Shown here piece by piece: positions 38,032 to 45,341 of a stretch of DNA of 64,000 bases (position 1 is its first letter; every line of letters begins with the position of its first letter). The DNA comes from DASSSY01 sp035708205 (lineage in GTDB: Bacteria > Bacteroidota > Bacteroidia > Chitinophagales > Chitinophagaceae). The stretch is from the NCBI GenBank assembly GCA_035708205.1, contig DASSSY010000008.1, positions 1 through 64,000 on the forward strand, written 5' to 3'. A model generated the notes under the pieces. It was not told the origin of the DNA and searched no databases. It saw only the letters and a program-made list of their open reading frames with translations. The translations under genes were made by a program, and so were the position numbers.

Positions 38032-38064
38032 CAGGTTTTTACCTGGTTTTTATTTCAGGTTTTT
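38032..38064 (-). repeat. AAAAACC direct repeats in near-helical phase
   Basis: Read on the minus strand, three AAAAACC cores (GG on the + strand at 38034, 38045 and 38058) are spaced 11 and 13 bases. One continues as AAAAACCTGGAAAATTACA. The cluster lies upstream of the duplicated T9SS genes and resembles the cluster at 55207-55313. Confidence 0.5.
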
Positions 38065-38128
38065 ATCGGTAACTTTTAAATCTTTGCCACGCTTAACAAT
38101 AAGCATCGACTTAAAAGGCATCGGAATG

Positions 38129-38752
38129 CTATGGAGGAAATAAAAGTGTTTCAAAAATTGAAGCACCAAGTATGGGCATGGTGGGCATTTTAGAAAATGA
38201 ATGCCCTGCCCAAATATTCAAATACAATATTTCGATAAGAAAGAACGATTGTAAATAGATGGTCGCAAGATAGAATGAATGGTTCGGCCTGGCTTTCAGC
38301 GAGCCGGCTATTAGAAACTGTAAAAATGTAAATAGGCAGTGGTTATTTTGAATGCTCAATAGAAAATGTTGTATGCTGGCAATTTTACGCTTAGGCGATC
38401 CTTTGTTGTACGGCATTGGCCGCCTCAATGAATGGACATAAACAAGCTTGCTTCCTGTATGATTTTCGATATAATTTTTAAAAATAAAAAGGAAAGAACA
38501 GCAGGACATGCCGCTTAGTATAAGCCTGTAGCGAGGAGGTATTGCGGTGTCATCATCTGACAAGGCTAATACGGTATAGTTATTTTTTAGGGCTCGATGC
38601 CTGTTTACACGGTTGCTGTTAGTCTTATCACTATTTGTGATCTCCGACTGAACTTCAGTTCTGTTGTCAACGGCGTCATAAAAATTGCCTACCCGCTTTA
38701 TAGATAAAGTGATCAAAAGACATAGAGGCAATATGACAAAGATAGCTCTCAT
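38129..38752 (-). CDS. Hypothetical protein, uncertain
   Basis: A possible 207-residue protein with a hydrophobic start (MRAIFVILPLCLLITLSIKR). The remainder is rich in Asn, Ser and Leu (SCCSFLFIFKNYIENHTG, HFLLSIQNNHCLFTFLQFL) and gives no family match. A TATCTTTG promoter-like box falls inside codons 3-6, which weakens the start. It could be a real small membrane or secreted protein, or chance coding in an otherwise gene-poor region. Confidence 0.35.
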   Translation of the reverse strand: MRAIFVILPLCLLITLSIKRVGNFYDAVDNRTEVQSEITNSDKTNSNRVNRHRALKNNYTVLALSDDDTAIPPRYRLILSGMSCCSFLFIFKNYIENHTGSKLVYVHSLRRPMPYNKGSPKRKIASIQHFLLSIQNNHCLFTFLQFLIAGSLKARPNHSFYLATIYLQSFFLIEILYLNIWAGHSFSKMPTMPILGASIFETLLFPP

Positions 38753-39204
38753 GTTCCCATTCCTAAATGGCCGTAATTGGTTTAGCTGATTTTATCAAAA
38801 CATTTAGCAAAACCTAAATTAAAACGGCTTTACTCCGGCAGCGCATTAAATCAGGGCTAACCACTAATCTGGTCTTTGCTTTCAGGTGAAGGGGGCGTTC
38901 TGATGGCGGCAAAGCCGGTTTCCTATTAATATGGGCAAACAATTATATTGTTCTAACAATACGACAACGAATTTAATAACTATTTTTTTTAGTTCGCAAG
39001 CATTTATCTTAAAAATTGTTGTTTTCTACATATAAATGAGAAAAAACTTACTGCTATTGGTTCTCGGCGAATGGATTCTATAAATTGATAGTATTGTATC
39101 TTGTCCTTCCTTCCCAATGGTATGCTTGTTTAAAATAAAATATATTAATATGTTATACTGCTGCTTCCCGTAATATCATTGTCTTATATTTCAGTCAGAT
39201 GATT
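38753..39204. other. AT-rich intergenic region, nothing recognised
   Basis: No convincing frame, RNA or repeat is visible. The stretch separates the minus-strand hypothetical gene from the terminator of the FAH-family gene. Confidence 0.5.
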
Positions 39205-39238
39205 ATAAAAAAGGTTACTCCTTTTGCCGGAATAACCT
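39205..39238 (-). terminator. Terminator of the FAH-family gene
   Basis: On the minus strand, the stem AGGTTATTCC/GGAGTAACCT (one mismatch) is followed by TTTTTT, about 36 bases after the stop codon. Confidence 0.65.
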
Positions 39239-39273
39239 CTGTATTAGAAAGATGATAGAAGAAAAAATGAGCT

Positions 39274-40284
39274 CTACAGGTTCTTCTTGATGGCCAAAAG
39301 GGAAAAATTGCTGGTGTCGGCAACAATTTTATTACGTAAAGTACCCAAGCCATCAATTGTCATGACCACTTCATCATCGGGCTGCAGCCATTGCTCCGGA
39401 TAATTGGGGTCATTCAGCTTCCCGGTGCCGTTGAGTTCCAGGAAACAACCGGTACCTACCGTGCCGCTGCCGATCACATCGCCGGGCAGCACATCCGTAC
39501 CATAAGAGCAGCGCTCAATAATTTCGGCAAAGGTCCAGTCCATGTCTTTCATATTGCCTTCACTTACCTGTTTATCGTTGACGCTACAGGTCATTTTCAG
39601 GTTGTAGCTGGCGCCTTCGTGGTTGTTTTTGGCATTGACCTTTAACGGTGCCAGTTCATCGGGCGTCACCAGCCAGGGGCCGATGACCGTGGAAAAGTCT
39701 TTGCCTTTTGCGGGGCCGAGATTGAGCTTCATCTCTTCCATTTGCAGCAGGCGGGCGCTCATATCGTTCATGATGCAATAGCCGGCGATGTACCGGTCGG
39801 CCTCGGCAGCCGGAATGTTACGGCCCTTTTTACCTAAGACCACGGCTACTTCTAATTCAAAGTCTAGCTTTTTGAAATGATCCGGCATACAAACGATATC
39901 GCCGGGACCCTGAATGGCATTATGGTTGGTAAAATAAAAAATGGGATACTGGTCAAATTCCGAGATCATCTCCACTTTACGGTTGCGCCGGGCGGCGGCA
40001 ACATGCTGGCGAAAGGCATAGCCATCGCGGCAGGAGGTAGGGCGGGGGACGGGCGCTAAGATACGGGTTTCATCAAAAGGAAAACCCTTGAGGCTTAGCC
40101 TGCCATCCTGAATTTCTTTCGCTGCTTTCCGGGCCAAAGGAAAAAGCTCTTCCCAATTTTCCAGAAGCGGCATAATGGTTTGGGGTAAACGGGCATCAGC
40201 ATCAGATAAATTATAAAGGCTGCCATTAATTAAAACAGCAACCTGCTCCTTGTCTTGCTTATTGAGGTAACTTACTAATTTCAT
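39274..40284 (-). CDS. Fumarylacetoacetate hydrolase family protein
   Basis: A 336-residue member of the FAH superfamily, metal-dependent enzymes that cleave or decarboxylate beta-dicarbonyl compounds. The metal-binding pattern is visible in DFELEVAVVLGKKGRN, then YCIMNDMSARLLQ, KGKDFSTVIGPWLVT and the conserved GDVIGSGTVGTGCFLELNG. The N-terminal part (MKLVSYLNKQDKEQVAVLI) fits the FAH N-terminal domain. Whether the substrate is fumarylacetoacetate (tyrosine breakdown) or another acylpyruvate cannot be decided; no tyrosine-degradation genes are adjacent. The -7 box lies only 4 bases from the ATG, implying a nearly leaderless mRNA. Confidence 0.9.
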   Translation of the reverse strand: MKLVSYLNKQDKEQVAVLINGSLYNLSDADARLPQTIMPLLENWEELFPLARKAAKEIQDGRLSLKGFPFDETRILAPVPRPTSCRDGYAFRQHVAAARRNRKVEMISEFDQYPIFYFTNHNAIQGPGDIVCMPDHFKKLDFELEVAVVLGKKGRNIPAAEADRYIAGYCIMNDMSARLLQMEEMKLNLGPAKGKDFSTVIGPWLVTPDELAPLKVNAKNNHEGASYNLKMTCSVNDKQVSEGNMKDMDWTFAEIIERCSYGTDVLPGDVIGSGTVGTGCFLELNGTGKLNDPNYPEQWLQPDDEVVMTIDGLGTLRNKIVADTSNFSLLAIKKNL

Positions 40285-40288
40285 GCTG

Positions 40289-40296
40289 CAAAAGTA
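40289..40296 (-). promoter_or_regulatory. FAH-family gene promoter -7 box
   Basis: TACTTTTG on the minus strand fits TAnnTTTG, ending 4 bases before the ATG. The predicted transcription start is at or next to the start codon. Confidence 0.5.
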
Positions 40297-40334
40297 AGTG
40301 AAACTTTTTACTTTCCCTGTTCGGGCAAAGCGGC

Positions 40335-40484
40335 TCAGGGACGAAGAAGGCAGGATACAGCCACCGGGATCTCAATCCTTTCCGGGCAGCCGTACTGGCC
40401 ATTTCTGCCGGCACAGGATTGCACCGTCAGGCCAAGGCATACAGCAACCGCCAGTAAAAGCAGATATTTGTTCATTTGTTTCAT
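40335..40484 (-). CDS. Small lipoprotein, 49 residues
   Basis: A short frame opening MKQMNKYLLLLAVAVCLGLT with a lipobox VQSC directly followed by AGRNGQYG. The mature peptide is only about 26 residues and contains two more cysteines (YGCPE and VSCLL). A TAnnTTTG box lies 31 bases upstream, which supports expression. The second Met (40475) is an alternative start. Function unknown; tiny lipoproteins of this kind are common and often missed in Bacteroidota. Confidence 0.6.
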   Translation of the reverse strand: MKQMNKYLLLLAVAVCLGLTVQSCAGRNGQYGCPERIEIPVAVSCLLRP

Positions 40485-40514
40485 TTAGCGTAATTTAGTT
40501 TTTAAATTAAAGGT

Positions 40515-40522
40515 CAAAGATA
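40515..40522 (-). promoter_or_regulatory. Promoter -7 box of the small lipoprotein gene
   Basis: TATCTTTG on the minus strand, with a TTG 21 bases upstream as a possible -33. It lies just ahead of the 49-residue lipoprotein frame. Confidence 0.5.
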
Positions 40523-40583
40523 TAAAGTTACGGAGAATAAAAACAATTTTACAAAAACCGGCCCATAAAAATTCTTTCCGGCT

Positions 40584-40591
40584 TAGTTTTG
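40584..40591 (+). promoter_or_regulatory. mpl promoter -7 box
   Basis: TAGTTTTG fits TAnnTTTG and ends 20 bases before the mpl ATG, giving a leader of about 14 bases. Confidence 0.5.
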
Positions 40592-40611
40592 TACGGAAAA
40601 CTCGTTTCTCA

Positions 40612-41982
40612 ATGCACATACACTTTATTGCCATCGGCGGCGCCATCATGCACCAACTGGCTATCATCTCCAAGCAAAAAGGCTATATCGTCAGCGGCAG
40701 TGATGATGAAATAGCCGATCCCGCCAAAACAAATCTGGAAGATGCGGGATTGCTCCCACAACATCCCGGCTGGTATCCGGAAAAGATCACGTCGGCCTTG
40801 GACGCCGTGATCCTGGGTATGCATGCCCGGGAGGATAATCCTGAGCTGTTGCGGGCGCAGGAGCTTAAGATACCGATATATTCCTTTCCGGAATATATTT
40901 ACCGGCATGCCCGGAATAAAAGGCGTGTGGTCATTGCCGGCAGCCATGGTAAGACCACCACCACCTCTATGGTCATGCATGTGCTCCGGCACCAGGATAT
41001 GGACTTTGATTATTTAGTAGGTGCCAGGATAGATGGTTTCGATCATTCCGTACGGTTGACAGACGCGCCGGTCATTATTCTGGAAGGCGATGAATATCCT
41101 GCGTCGGCACTGGAAAAAAAGCCTAAAATACACTTTTATCATCCTCATATTGCTGTCCTGACCGGCATTGCCTGGGATCATATTAACGTGTTTCCCACCT
41201 ATGATATTTATTTTGAGCAATTTCGGGTCTTCCTGAAGAAGATAGAAGTCAATGGTGAGCTGATCTATAACGCCGGAGACCGGGAAGTAGTGCGGCTGAT
41301 AGAGGAAGAAAAGCCTTCCCTGAAATTGCAGCCTTATGCTACGCCCCATTATGATCACCGGCATGACCATGTGCTGCTGCCGACAGATTACGGTGATATT
41401 GCGCTGAATATTTTCGGCGTCCATAATCTTCAAAACCTGGAGGCGGCGCGTAAGGTTTGTAACAGCCTTGGCGTTTCCGATTTTGACTTTTACGATGCTA
41501 TTCAAAGTTTTCATGGCGCCGCACGCCGGTTGGAAAAAATAAACGATACCGGATCCCTGGTTGTTTATCGTGATTTCGCTCATGCGCCTTCCAAGCTGAA
41601 AGCAACTTTAGAAGCTGCCAGGGAACAATATCCCGGTCATCGGTTGGTGGCTGCTTTTGAATTGCATACCTTCAGTAGTTTGAGCATGGAATTTCTGAAG
41701 CAATATGCCAACAGCATGGACGCCTGCGATAATGGCGCCGTTTTTTATAGCCAGCATGCGCTGATGCTTAAAAAGTTACCGGCTATTCCCCCGGCTTTGG
41801 TGAAATCCGGTTTTGAGAATAACGATCTACGGGTATTTGAAGATCCGGCCTTGCTGCATTACTGGATCGAGCAACAGATTGCCGGGGCTGAAAAACCGGT
41901 TTGCCTGTTACTGATGAGTTCGGGAACGTTCGAAGGTATGGGCCTGAATTTTGGCAAGCAACGGGAAGAACATTTATCCTGA
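40612..41982 (+). CDS. mpl: UDP-N-acetylmuramate:L-Ala-gamma-D-Glu-meso-DAP ligase (murein tripeptide recycling)
   Basis: Mpl ligates the recycled tripeptide L-Ala-D-Glu-DAP to UDP-MurNAc in the cytoplasm, bypassing MurC-E. The 456-residue protein starts MHIHFIAIGGAIMHQLA, the Mur-ligase Rossmann start, and has the P-loop IAGSHGKTTTTSM (about 110-122). DEYPASALEKKPKIHFY follows, then GIAWDHINVFP. The GDEY..S pattern separates Mpl from MurC. The C-terminal domain includes HGAARRLE and VVYRDFAHAPSKL. Length fits E. coli Mpl (457). Divergent from the small lipoprotein and FAH genes. Confidence 0.92.
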   Translation: MHIHFIAIGGAIMHQLAIISKQKGYIVSGSDDEIADPAKTNLEDAGLLPQHPGWYPEKITSALDAVILGMHAREDNPELLRAQELKIPIYSFPEYIYRHARNKRRVVIAGSHGKTTTTSMVMHVLRHQDMDFDYLVGARIDGFDHSVRLTDAPVIILEGDEYPASALEKKPKIHFYHPHIAVLTGIAWDHINVFPTYDIYFEQFRVFLKKIEVNGELIYNAGDREVVRLIEEEKPSLKLQPYATPHYDHRHDHVLLPTDYGDIALNIFGVHNLQNLEAARKVCNSLGVSDFDFYDAIQSFHGAARRLEKINDTGSLVVYRDFAHAPSKLKATLEAAREQYPGHRLVAAFELHTFSSLSMEFLKQYANSMDACDNGAVFYSQHALMLKKLPAIPPALVKSGFENNDLRVFEDPALLHYWIEQQIAGAEKPVCLLLMSSGTFEGMGLNFGKQREEHLS

Positions 41983-42096
41983 TACCCATTTTTTGGTTTT
42001 ACATTTTGTAATTTTGATCTGTGTTAAACGGCTAATAAATTAATGAAGCGGCCGGAGACTTAACTATCGGTTAACACGGTGAATCTTATTGTTCGT

Positions 42097-42104
42097 TAAC
42101 TTTG
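42097..42104 (+). promoter_or_regulatory. Promoter -7 box of the first DUF1573 gene
   Basis: TAACTTTG fits TAnnTTTG, 31 bases before the ATG at 42136. Confidence 0.5.
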
Positions 42105-42135
42105 TTACCTAAACAATTAATAATTTAATTTGATT

Positions 42136-42591
42136 ATGAAAAAGACTCTTTTAGCATTTACTTTCCTGGCTTTTACGGCTGCCGGGGCGTTTGCGCAGGA
42201 AAAAACAGCGCAAGCCACTACTGAAAACAATGCGGCAAAAACAACAATTGAGTTTAAAACCACTACTCATGATTTTGGTACCTTACAGGAGGGAGATCCC
42301 GCTGTTGCAGAATTTACATTTAAGAATACCGGTACAGAACCTTTGATCATTCAAAATGTAAAGCCTTCTTGCGGTTGTACGACTCCATACTGGTCCAAAG
42401 ATCCTATTGCCCCGGGTAAAACCGGCGTTATCAAAGCCTCTTACGGCACTAAAGGTCGCCCGGGCAACTTTAATAAAAGCGTAACGGTAACGTCTACGGC
42501 CGGTAGAAATGTTCTTTATATCAAAGGGGTGGTTAAAAGAGCGCCTGAAGCTTCCGCTCCTGAAACAACTTCCATGATGAAGAAGAAATAA
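42136..42591 (+). CDS. DUF1573 domain protein, first copy
   Basis: A 151-residue secreted protein with signal peptide (MKKTLLAFTFLAFTAAGAFAQ). The DUF1573 immunoglobulin-like fold is clear: HDFGTLQEGDPAVAEFTFKN, then VKPSCGCTTPYWSKDPIAPG and ASYGTKGRPGNFNKSVTV. The SCGCTTP cysteine motif is the family hallmark. Family function is unknown; related ASH-like domains are often in surface or periplasmic proteins. ATG at 42136 is chosen over TTG at 42130. A paralogue follows 131 bases downstream, separated by a probable terminator. Confidence 0.9.
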   Translation: MKKTLLAFTFLAFTAAGAFAQEKTAQATTENNAAKTTIEFKTTTHDFGTLQEGDPAVAEFTFKNTGTEPLIIQNVKPSCGCTTPYWSKDPIAPGKTGVIKASYGTKGRPGNFNKSVTVTSTAGRNVLYIKGVVKRAPEASAPETTSMMKKK

Positions 42592-42637
42592 TAGGATCCT
42601 GGCCGATTAGTATAATATTGGCTCATAATATCTTTAG

Positions 42638-42704
42638 CCGGCATCTTGCCATCGGGGTGTAAACCTTTTTAAATCCCGGTTGTCAAAGATGCCGGTGTTT
42701 TATC
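42638..42704 (+). terminator. Probable terminator between the DUF1573 genes
   Basis: The 10-bp stem CCGGCATCTT/AAGATGCCGG has a long loop (about 38 bases) and is followed by TGTTTTATCTT. The long loop makes it less certain. Confidence 0.4.
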
Positions 42705-42722
42705 TTATAAAATGAATATTCA

Positions 42723-43124
42723 ATGAAAAAACTATTGGCAACATTAATGGTTACCGGTATAGTGTCCGGTGCGGCCTTGGCTCAACAAAAAGGCGCTGTT
42801 TTCCAGTTTCAGGATGCAGAGGCGACCTATGATTTCGGAACTGTAAAAGAAGGCGCTAAAGTAGAGCATGACTATGTTTTTAAAAACGTGGGCGATCAGC
42901 CTTTGCAGATTCTGCGCGTAGATGCCAGTTGCGGTTGTACCACGCCTGAATGGCCAAAACGTCCCATCATGCCGGGAAAAACGGAAAAAATTAAAGTAAC
43001 CTTTAATTCGGCCGGCAATGTGGGTAAGACCATCAAAGAGATTTCCATTCAATCGAATGCCGTATTGCCGGATAAGAATAAAAGACGTTATACGCTGACC
43101 CTCAAGGGAGAAGTAGTTAAATAG
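42723..43124 (+). CDS. DUF1573 domain protein, second copy
   Basis: A 133-residue protein with signal peptide (MKKLLATLMVTGIVSGAALAQ). It is homologous to the preceding gene: YDFGTVKEGAKVEHDYVFKN, VDASCGCTTPEWPKRPIMPG and KVTFNSAGNVGKTIKEISI. The SCGCTTP motif is retained. It is shorter and lacks the Glu/Thr-rich N-terminal linker and the Ser/Lys-rich tail of copy 1. Tandem paralogues, function unknown. Confidence 0.9.
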   Translation: MKKLLATLMVTGIVSGAALAQQKGAVFQFQDAEATYDFGTVKEGAKVEHDYVFKNVGDQPLQILRVDASCGCTTPEWPKRPIMPGKTEKIKVTFNSAGNVGKTIKEISIQSNAVLPDKNKRRYTLTLKGEVVK

Positions 43125-43146
43125 AGGCCACAGGATGATAAGCATT

Positions 43147-43187
43147 AAAAAAGCGGATAAATGTATGATACATTTATCCGCTTTTTT
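43147..43187. terminator. Bidirectional terminator
   Basis: A 19-bp perfect stem, AAAAAAGCGGATAAATGTA paired with its complement around a 3-base loop, with T-runs on both strands. It serves the DUF1573 gene (+) and the tRNA-Arg/gldD transcripts (-). Confidence 0.85.
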
Positions 43188-43193
43188 TATTTG

Positions 43194-43265
43194 TGGTCTC
43201 ATCAGGGATCGAACCTGAATCTAGAGTTTAGGAAACTCCTATTCTATCCATTGAACTATGAGACC
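43194..43265 (-). tRNA. tRNA-Arg (anticodon CCT)
   Basis: A 72-base cloverleaf on the minus strand. The acceptor pairs GGTCTCA/TGAGACC, the anticodon stem is GGAGT/ACTCT with loop TTCCTAA (anticodon CCT, reads AGG), and the T-arm has GGTTCGATCCC. The discriminator is A, and CCA is not encoded. Confidence 0.95.
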
Positions 43266-43282
43266 TGGATTTTAATGGCCCG

Positions 43283-43290
43283 CAAAGTTA
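43283..43290 (-). promoter_or_regulatory. tRNA-Arg promoter -7 box
   Basis: TAACTTTG on the minus strand, 17 bases before the tRNA 5' end, in the 31-base gap after gldD. The tRNA may also be read through from the gldD operon. Confidence 0.5.
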
Positions 43291-43296
43291 AGCAAT

Positions 43297-43902
43297 TCAT
43301 TTAGAATTAAAGTGAAAGCTTTGAATAAGTGTGTCCAAATCCTGTTTCAAAAACTGAATGGCAGGTTTTAGGGAATCCGCGTTGGGCGTGACATCAAAGT
43401 ATAAAGAGCCCCTGACGAAATTTTTATGCTCATCGGTAATGAAAAACTGGTAAGCGGATGCCGCATTACCGCCAACCTGGTAATAAACACCCTGCAGGCC
43501 GTTTTGGGTACGTATAGCGGGAGCACGGATATAATCCGCTTTGACATCATGCGAAAAAGACAGCTTATACGATTCATTGACCAGTTTGCTTAAAGGTTCC
43601 TTTGCTGAGATTTGCTTATAACTGAGGTATATTTTAGCATTTAGGTCGGGAAACGTAACATCAATCCAATAGGGGGCATGTTCTTCATGCACTAAGGCGC
43701 TATCCTGCGTAATCGTGGCATAAACGGGATAGCGGAAGGCAAAAGGAAAGCCGGCGCTGTCAAAATCCCGGTATTGATGCGTTCGCGGCAGTTCGATCTT
43801 ATAATACCCCAAAGGCTTTGGCGTGGTCACCTTGGGTCTGCAGGCCTGGAACAGCAGGGCCGCAGCCAGGCAAGATATGGAGAGTATGTATTTTAGTTTC
43901 AT
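43297..43902 (-). CDS. gldD: Gliding motility lipoprotein GldD
   Basis: A 201-residue lipoprotein: signal MKLKYILSISCLAAALLFQAC with the lipobox Cys at 21. The mature part begins RPKVTTPKPLGYYKIELP, the GldD hallmark, then FPFAFRYPVYA, PYWIDVTFPDLNAKIYLSY and, near the end, RGSLYFDVTPNADSL. GldD is required for gliding in Flavobacterium; its exact step is not settled. It overlaps the upstream DUF4296 gene by 4 bases, so it is translationally coupled as the last protein gene of the envelope operon. Confidence 0.92.
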   Translation of the reverse strand: MKLKYILSISCLAAALLFQACRPKVTTPKPLGYYKIELPRTHQYRDFDSAGFPFAFRYPVYATITQDSALVHEEHAPYWIDVTFPDLNAKIYLSYKQISAKEPLSKLVNESYKLSFSHDVKADYIRAPAIRTQNGLQGVYYQVGGNAASAYQFFITDEHKNFVRGSLYFDVTPNADSLKPAIQFLKQDLDTLIQSFHFNSK

Positions 43903-44408
43903 TTAGTGATCTTATGATATATCGGCGTATCCGGGATATTTTGTGTTAAAGAGTCTCTCATGTGTAACACCGGCGGTTGATGAATAATGTTAGCGCTGTC
44001 CACCTGCAATTGGTTAAGTTTGATCTCATCGGGTTTCGATAAAATCCCTAACCTGGCCTTAGCCTTATTGAGGCAATCCAGGGAGGTATTGAGCAGGCTG
44101 TCCATTTCCGCCGGATGGTTTTTATACCAGTCTATGGCCTGGTTAAAGCTGTCGAAGGAGAGCTGGTAATGTTCCAGGATTGAGGAATAAAAGACATACA
44201 GGCTGTCCGTGTTTTTGGTAAAGCGCCGGACATTGCTGTCGTTTTGCGCACTAAGGCCTAAGCTATATGTTTCGGCAATTTGGAGATCGGCTATGATGCC
44301 GGCCATTTTGTCTCTTGCTACCGGCGGTTTTTCCTCCGCTTTTTTGCAGGATAACAGGATGCACAGTGGCAGTAAAAACAAGAGTAATATCAATAAATTT
44401 CTGCCCAT
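43899..44408 (-). CDS. DUF4296 domain lipoprotein
   Basis: A 169-residue lipoprotein: MGRNLLILLLFLLPLCILLSC with a lipobox Cys. The mature part has DKMAGIIADLQIAETYSLGL, then FYSSILEHYQLSFDSFNQAI and WYKNHPAEMDSLLN, the all-helical DUF4296 pattern. Its function is unknown, but the family is confined to Bacteroidota. The start at 44408 follows the stop of the upstream gene by one base; the longer frame to 44438 lies inside that gene. Coupled to gldD by a 4-base overlap. Confidence 0.87.
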   Translation of the reverse strand: MGRNLLILLLFLLPLCILLSCKKAEEKPPVARDKMAGIIADLQIAETYSLGLSAQNDSNVRRFTKNTDSLYVFYSSILEHYQLSFDSFNQAIDWYKNHPAEMDSLLNTSLDCLNKAKARLGILSKPDEIKLNQLQVDSANIIHQPPVLHMRDSLTQNIPDTPIYHKITK

Positions 44409-44409
44409 T

Positions 44410-45330
44410 TTATTTGATATTCCTGTATTTATTGGCATTGGTCACGTCAATAGCCATCATTTGCTTGGCATATTGGGCCCTGTCGGCCTGAGGTGCCTGT
44501 TGCAATAGATTCGCCCATTCGGAAGACTTGGCGTCAAAATAAAATTGAAGAATAACAGGATTGGTGTTCTCCTTGTGAATGGCAGCCAGAATGGGGATAC
44601 CGGAAAAAATGTTTTTTAGGGCATCCTGCGGCTTTTCGGTCATTAAATCCAAGCCTTTCCGGTGATAGGTATACCAAAATGTTCTGAATTCCTTGAAGCG
44701 CGGATTTAAAATCTCCCCGACCAGCCAATACCGGTTGTTGGTACTTCCTGAAGCTTGCCAGCCCTGAATTACAGAGCTTTTTTCCGGCGCTTTATTCACA
44801 ATGTCCTGAGCTTTTTGAAAATAGGCTGTGCCGCCATTTGGTGAGAAAGAATCGTAATCCAGGCCAATGATATAATAAACGTAATAGGCAAAAATAGCGG
44901 TCAGGTTAGACACCAGGGGATCGCTACCGGCGACGTTATTGTCGTCAAACTGGATGGTTTGGGATTGATCGAAGCTGAAAGCCACTTCGTTATCCTGAAA
45001 ATTAACGGTAGGGGTATTATAATCTGTATTATAGACCGGGCGGGAGGCCTGGATGGAGAGCACCGCGGTAAAGATATTATCGTCCTTGGCTTTTTTAGTA
45101 ATGTTCAGCAGGAAACTGCAATCGATCTTTTCATTGTTCTGAAAATGATCGTTCGTCCACTTCCGGCTGTTCAGAAAAGTGTTCAGGTTCTGTTCCAGTG
45201 TTTGAAAAACCTTGGGATCAATACCCTGCACCTGAGTGTGAATGACCGTTACTTTAGCGTTTAGCTCCTGGGCCAGAGCCGATATGCGGCAAAGGGAAAG
45301 GAGCAGGATAAAAAAAAAGCTGCGTATCAT
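44410..45330 (-). CDS. DUF4835 family protein (T9SS-associated, PorD-like)
   Basis: A 306-residue secreted protein with a signal peptide ending RISALAQ. It shows LNAKVTVIHTQVQGIDPKVF, the family start, then VFQTLEQNLNTFLNSRKWT, FAYYVYYIIGLDYDSFSPNG and a C-terminal YAKQMMAIDVTNANKYR. DUF4835 proteins are linked in annotation to type IX secretion (PorD name), which fits the gldD and bamD context, but the molecular role is unclear. It lies 11 bases after coaBC and one base before the DUF4296 gene. Confidence 0.88.
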   Translation of the reverse strand: MIRSFFFILLLSLCRISALAQELNAKVTVIHTQVQGIDPKVFQTLEQNLNTFLNSRKWTNDHFQNNEKIDCSFLLNITKKAKDDNIFTAVLSIQASRPVYNTDYNTPTVNFQDNEVAFSFDQSQTIQFDDNNVAGSDPLVSNLTAIFAYYVYYIIGLDYDSFSPNGGTAYFQKAQDIVNKAPEKSSVIQGWQASGSTNNRYWLVGEILNPRFKEFRTFWYTYHRKGLDLMTEKPQDALKNIFSGIPILAAIHKENTNPVILQFYFDAKSSEWANLLQQAPQADRAQYAKQMMAIDVTNANKYRNIK

Positions 45331-45341
45331 GAATGAAATGC

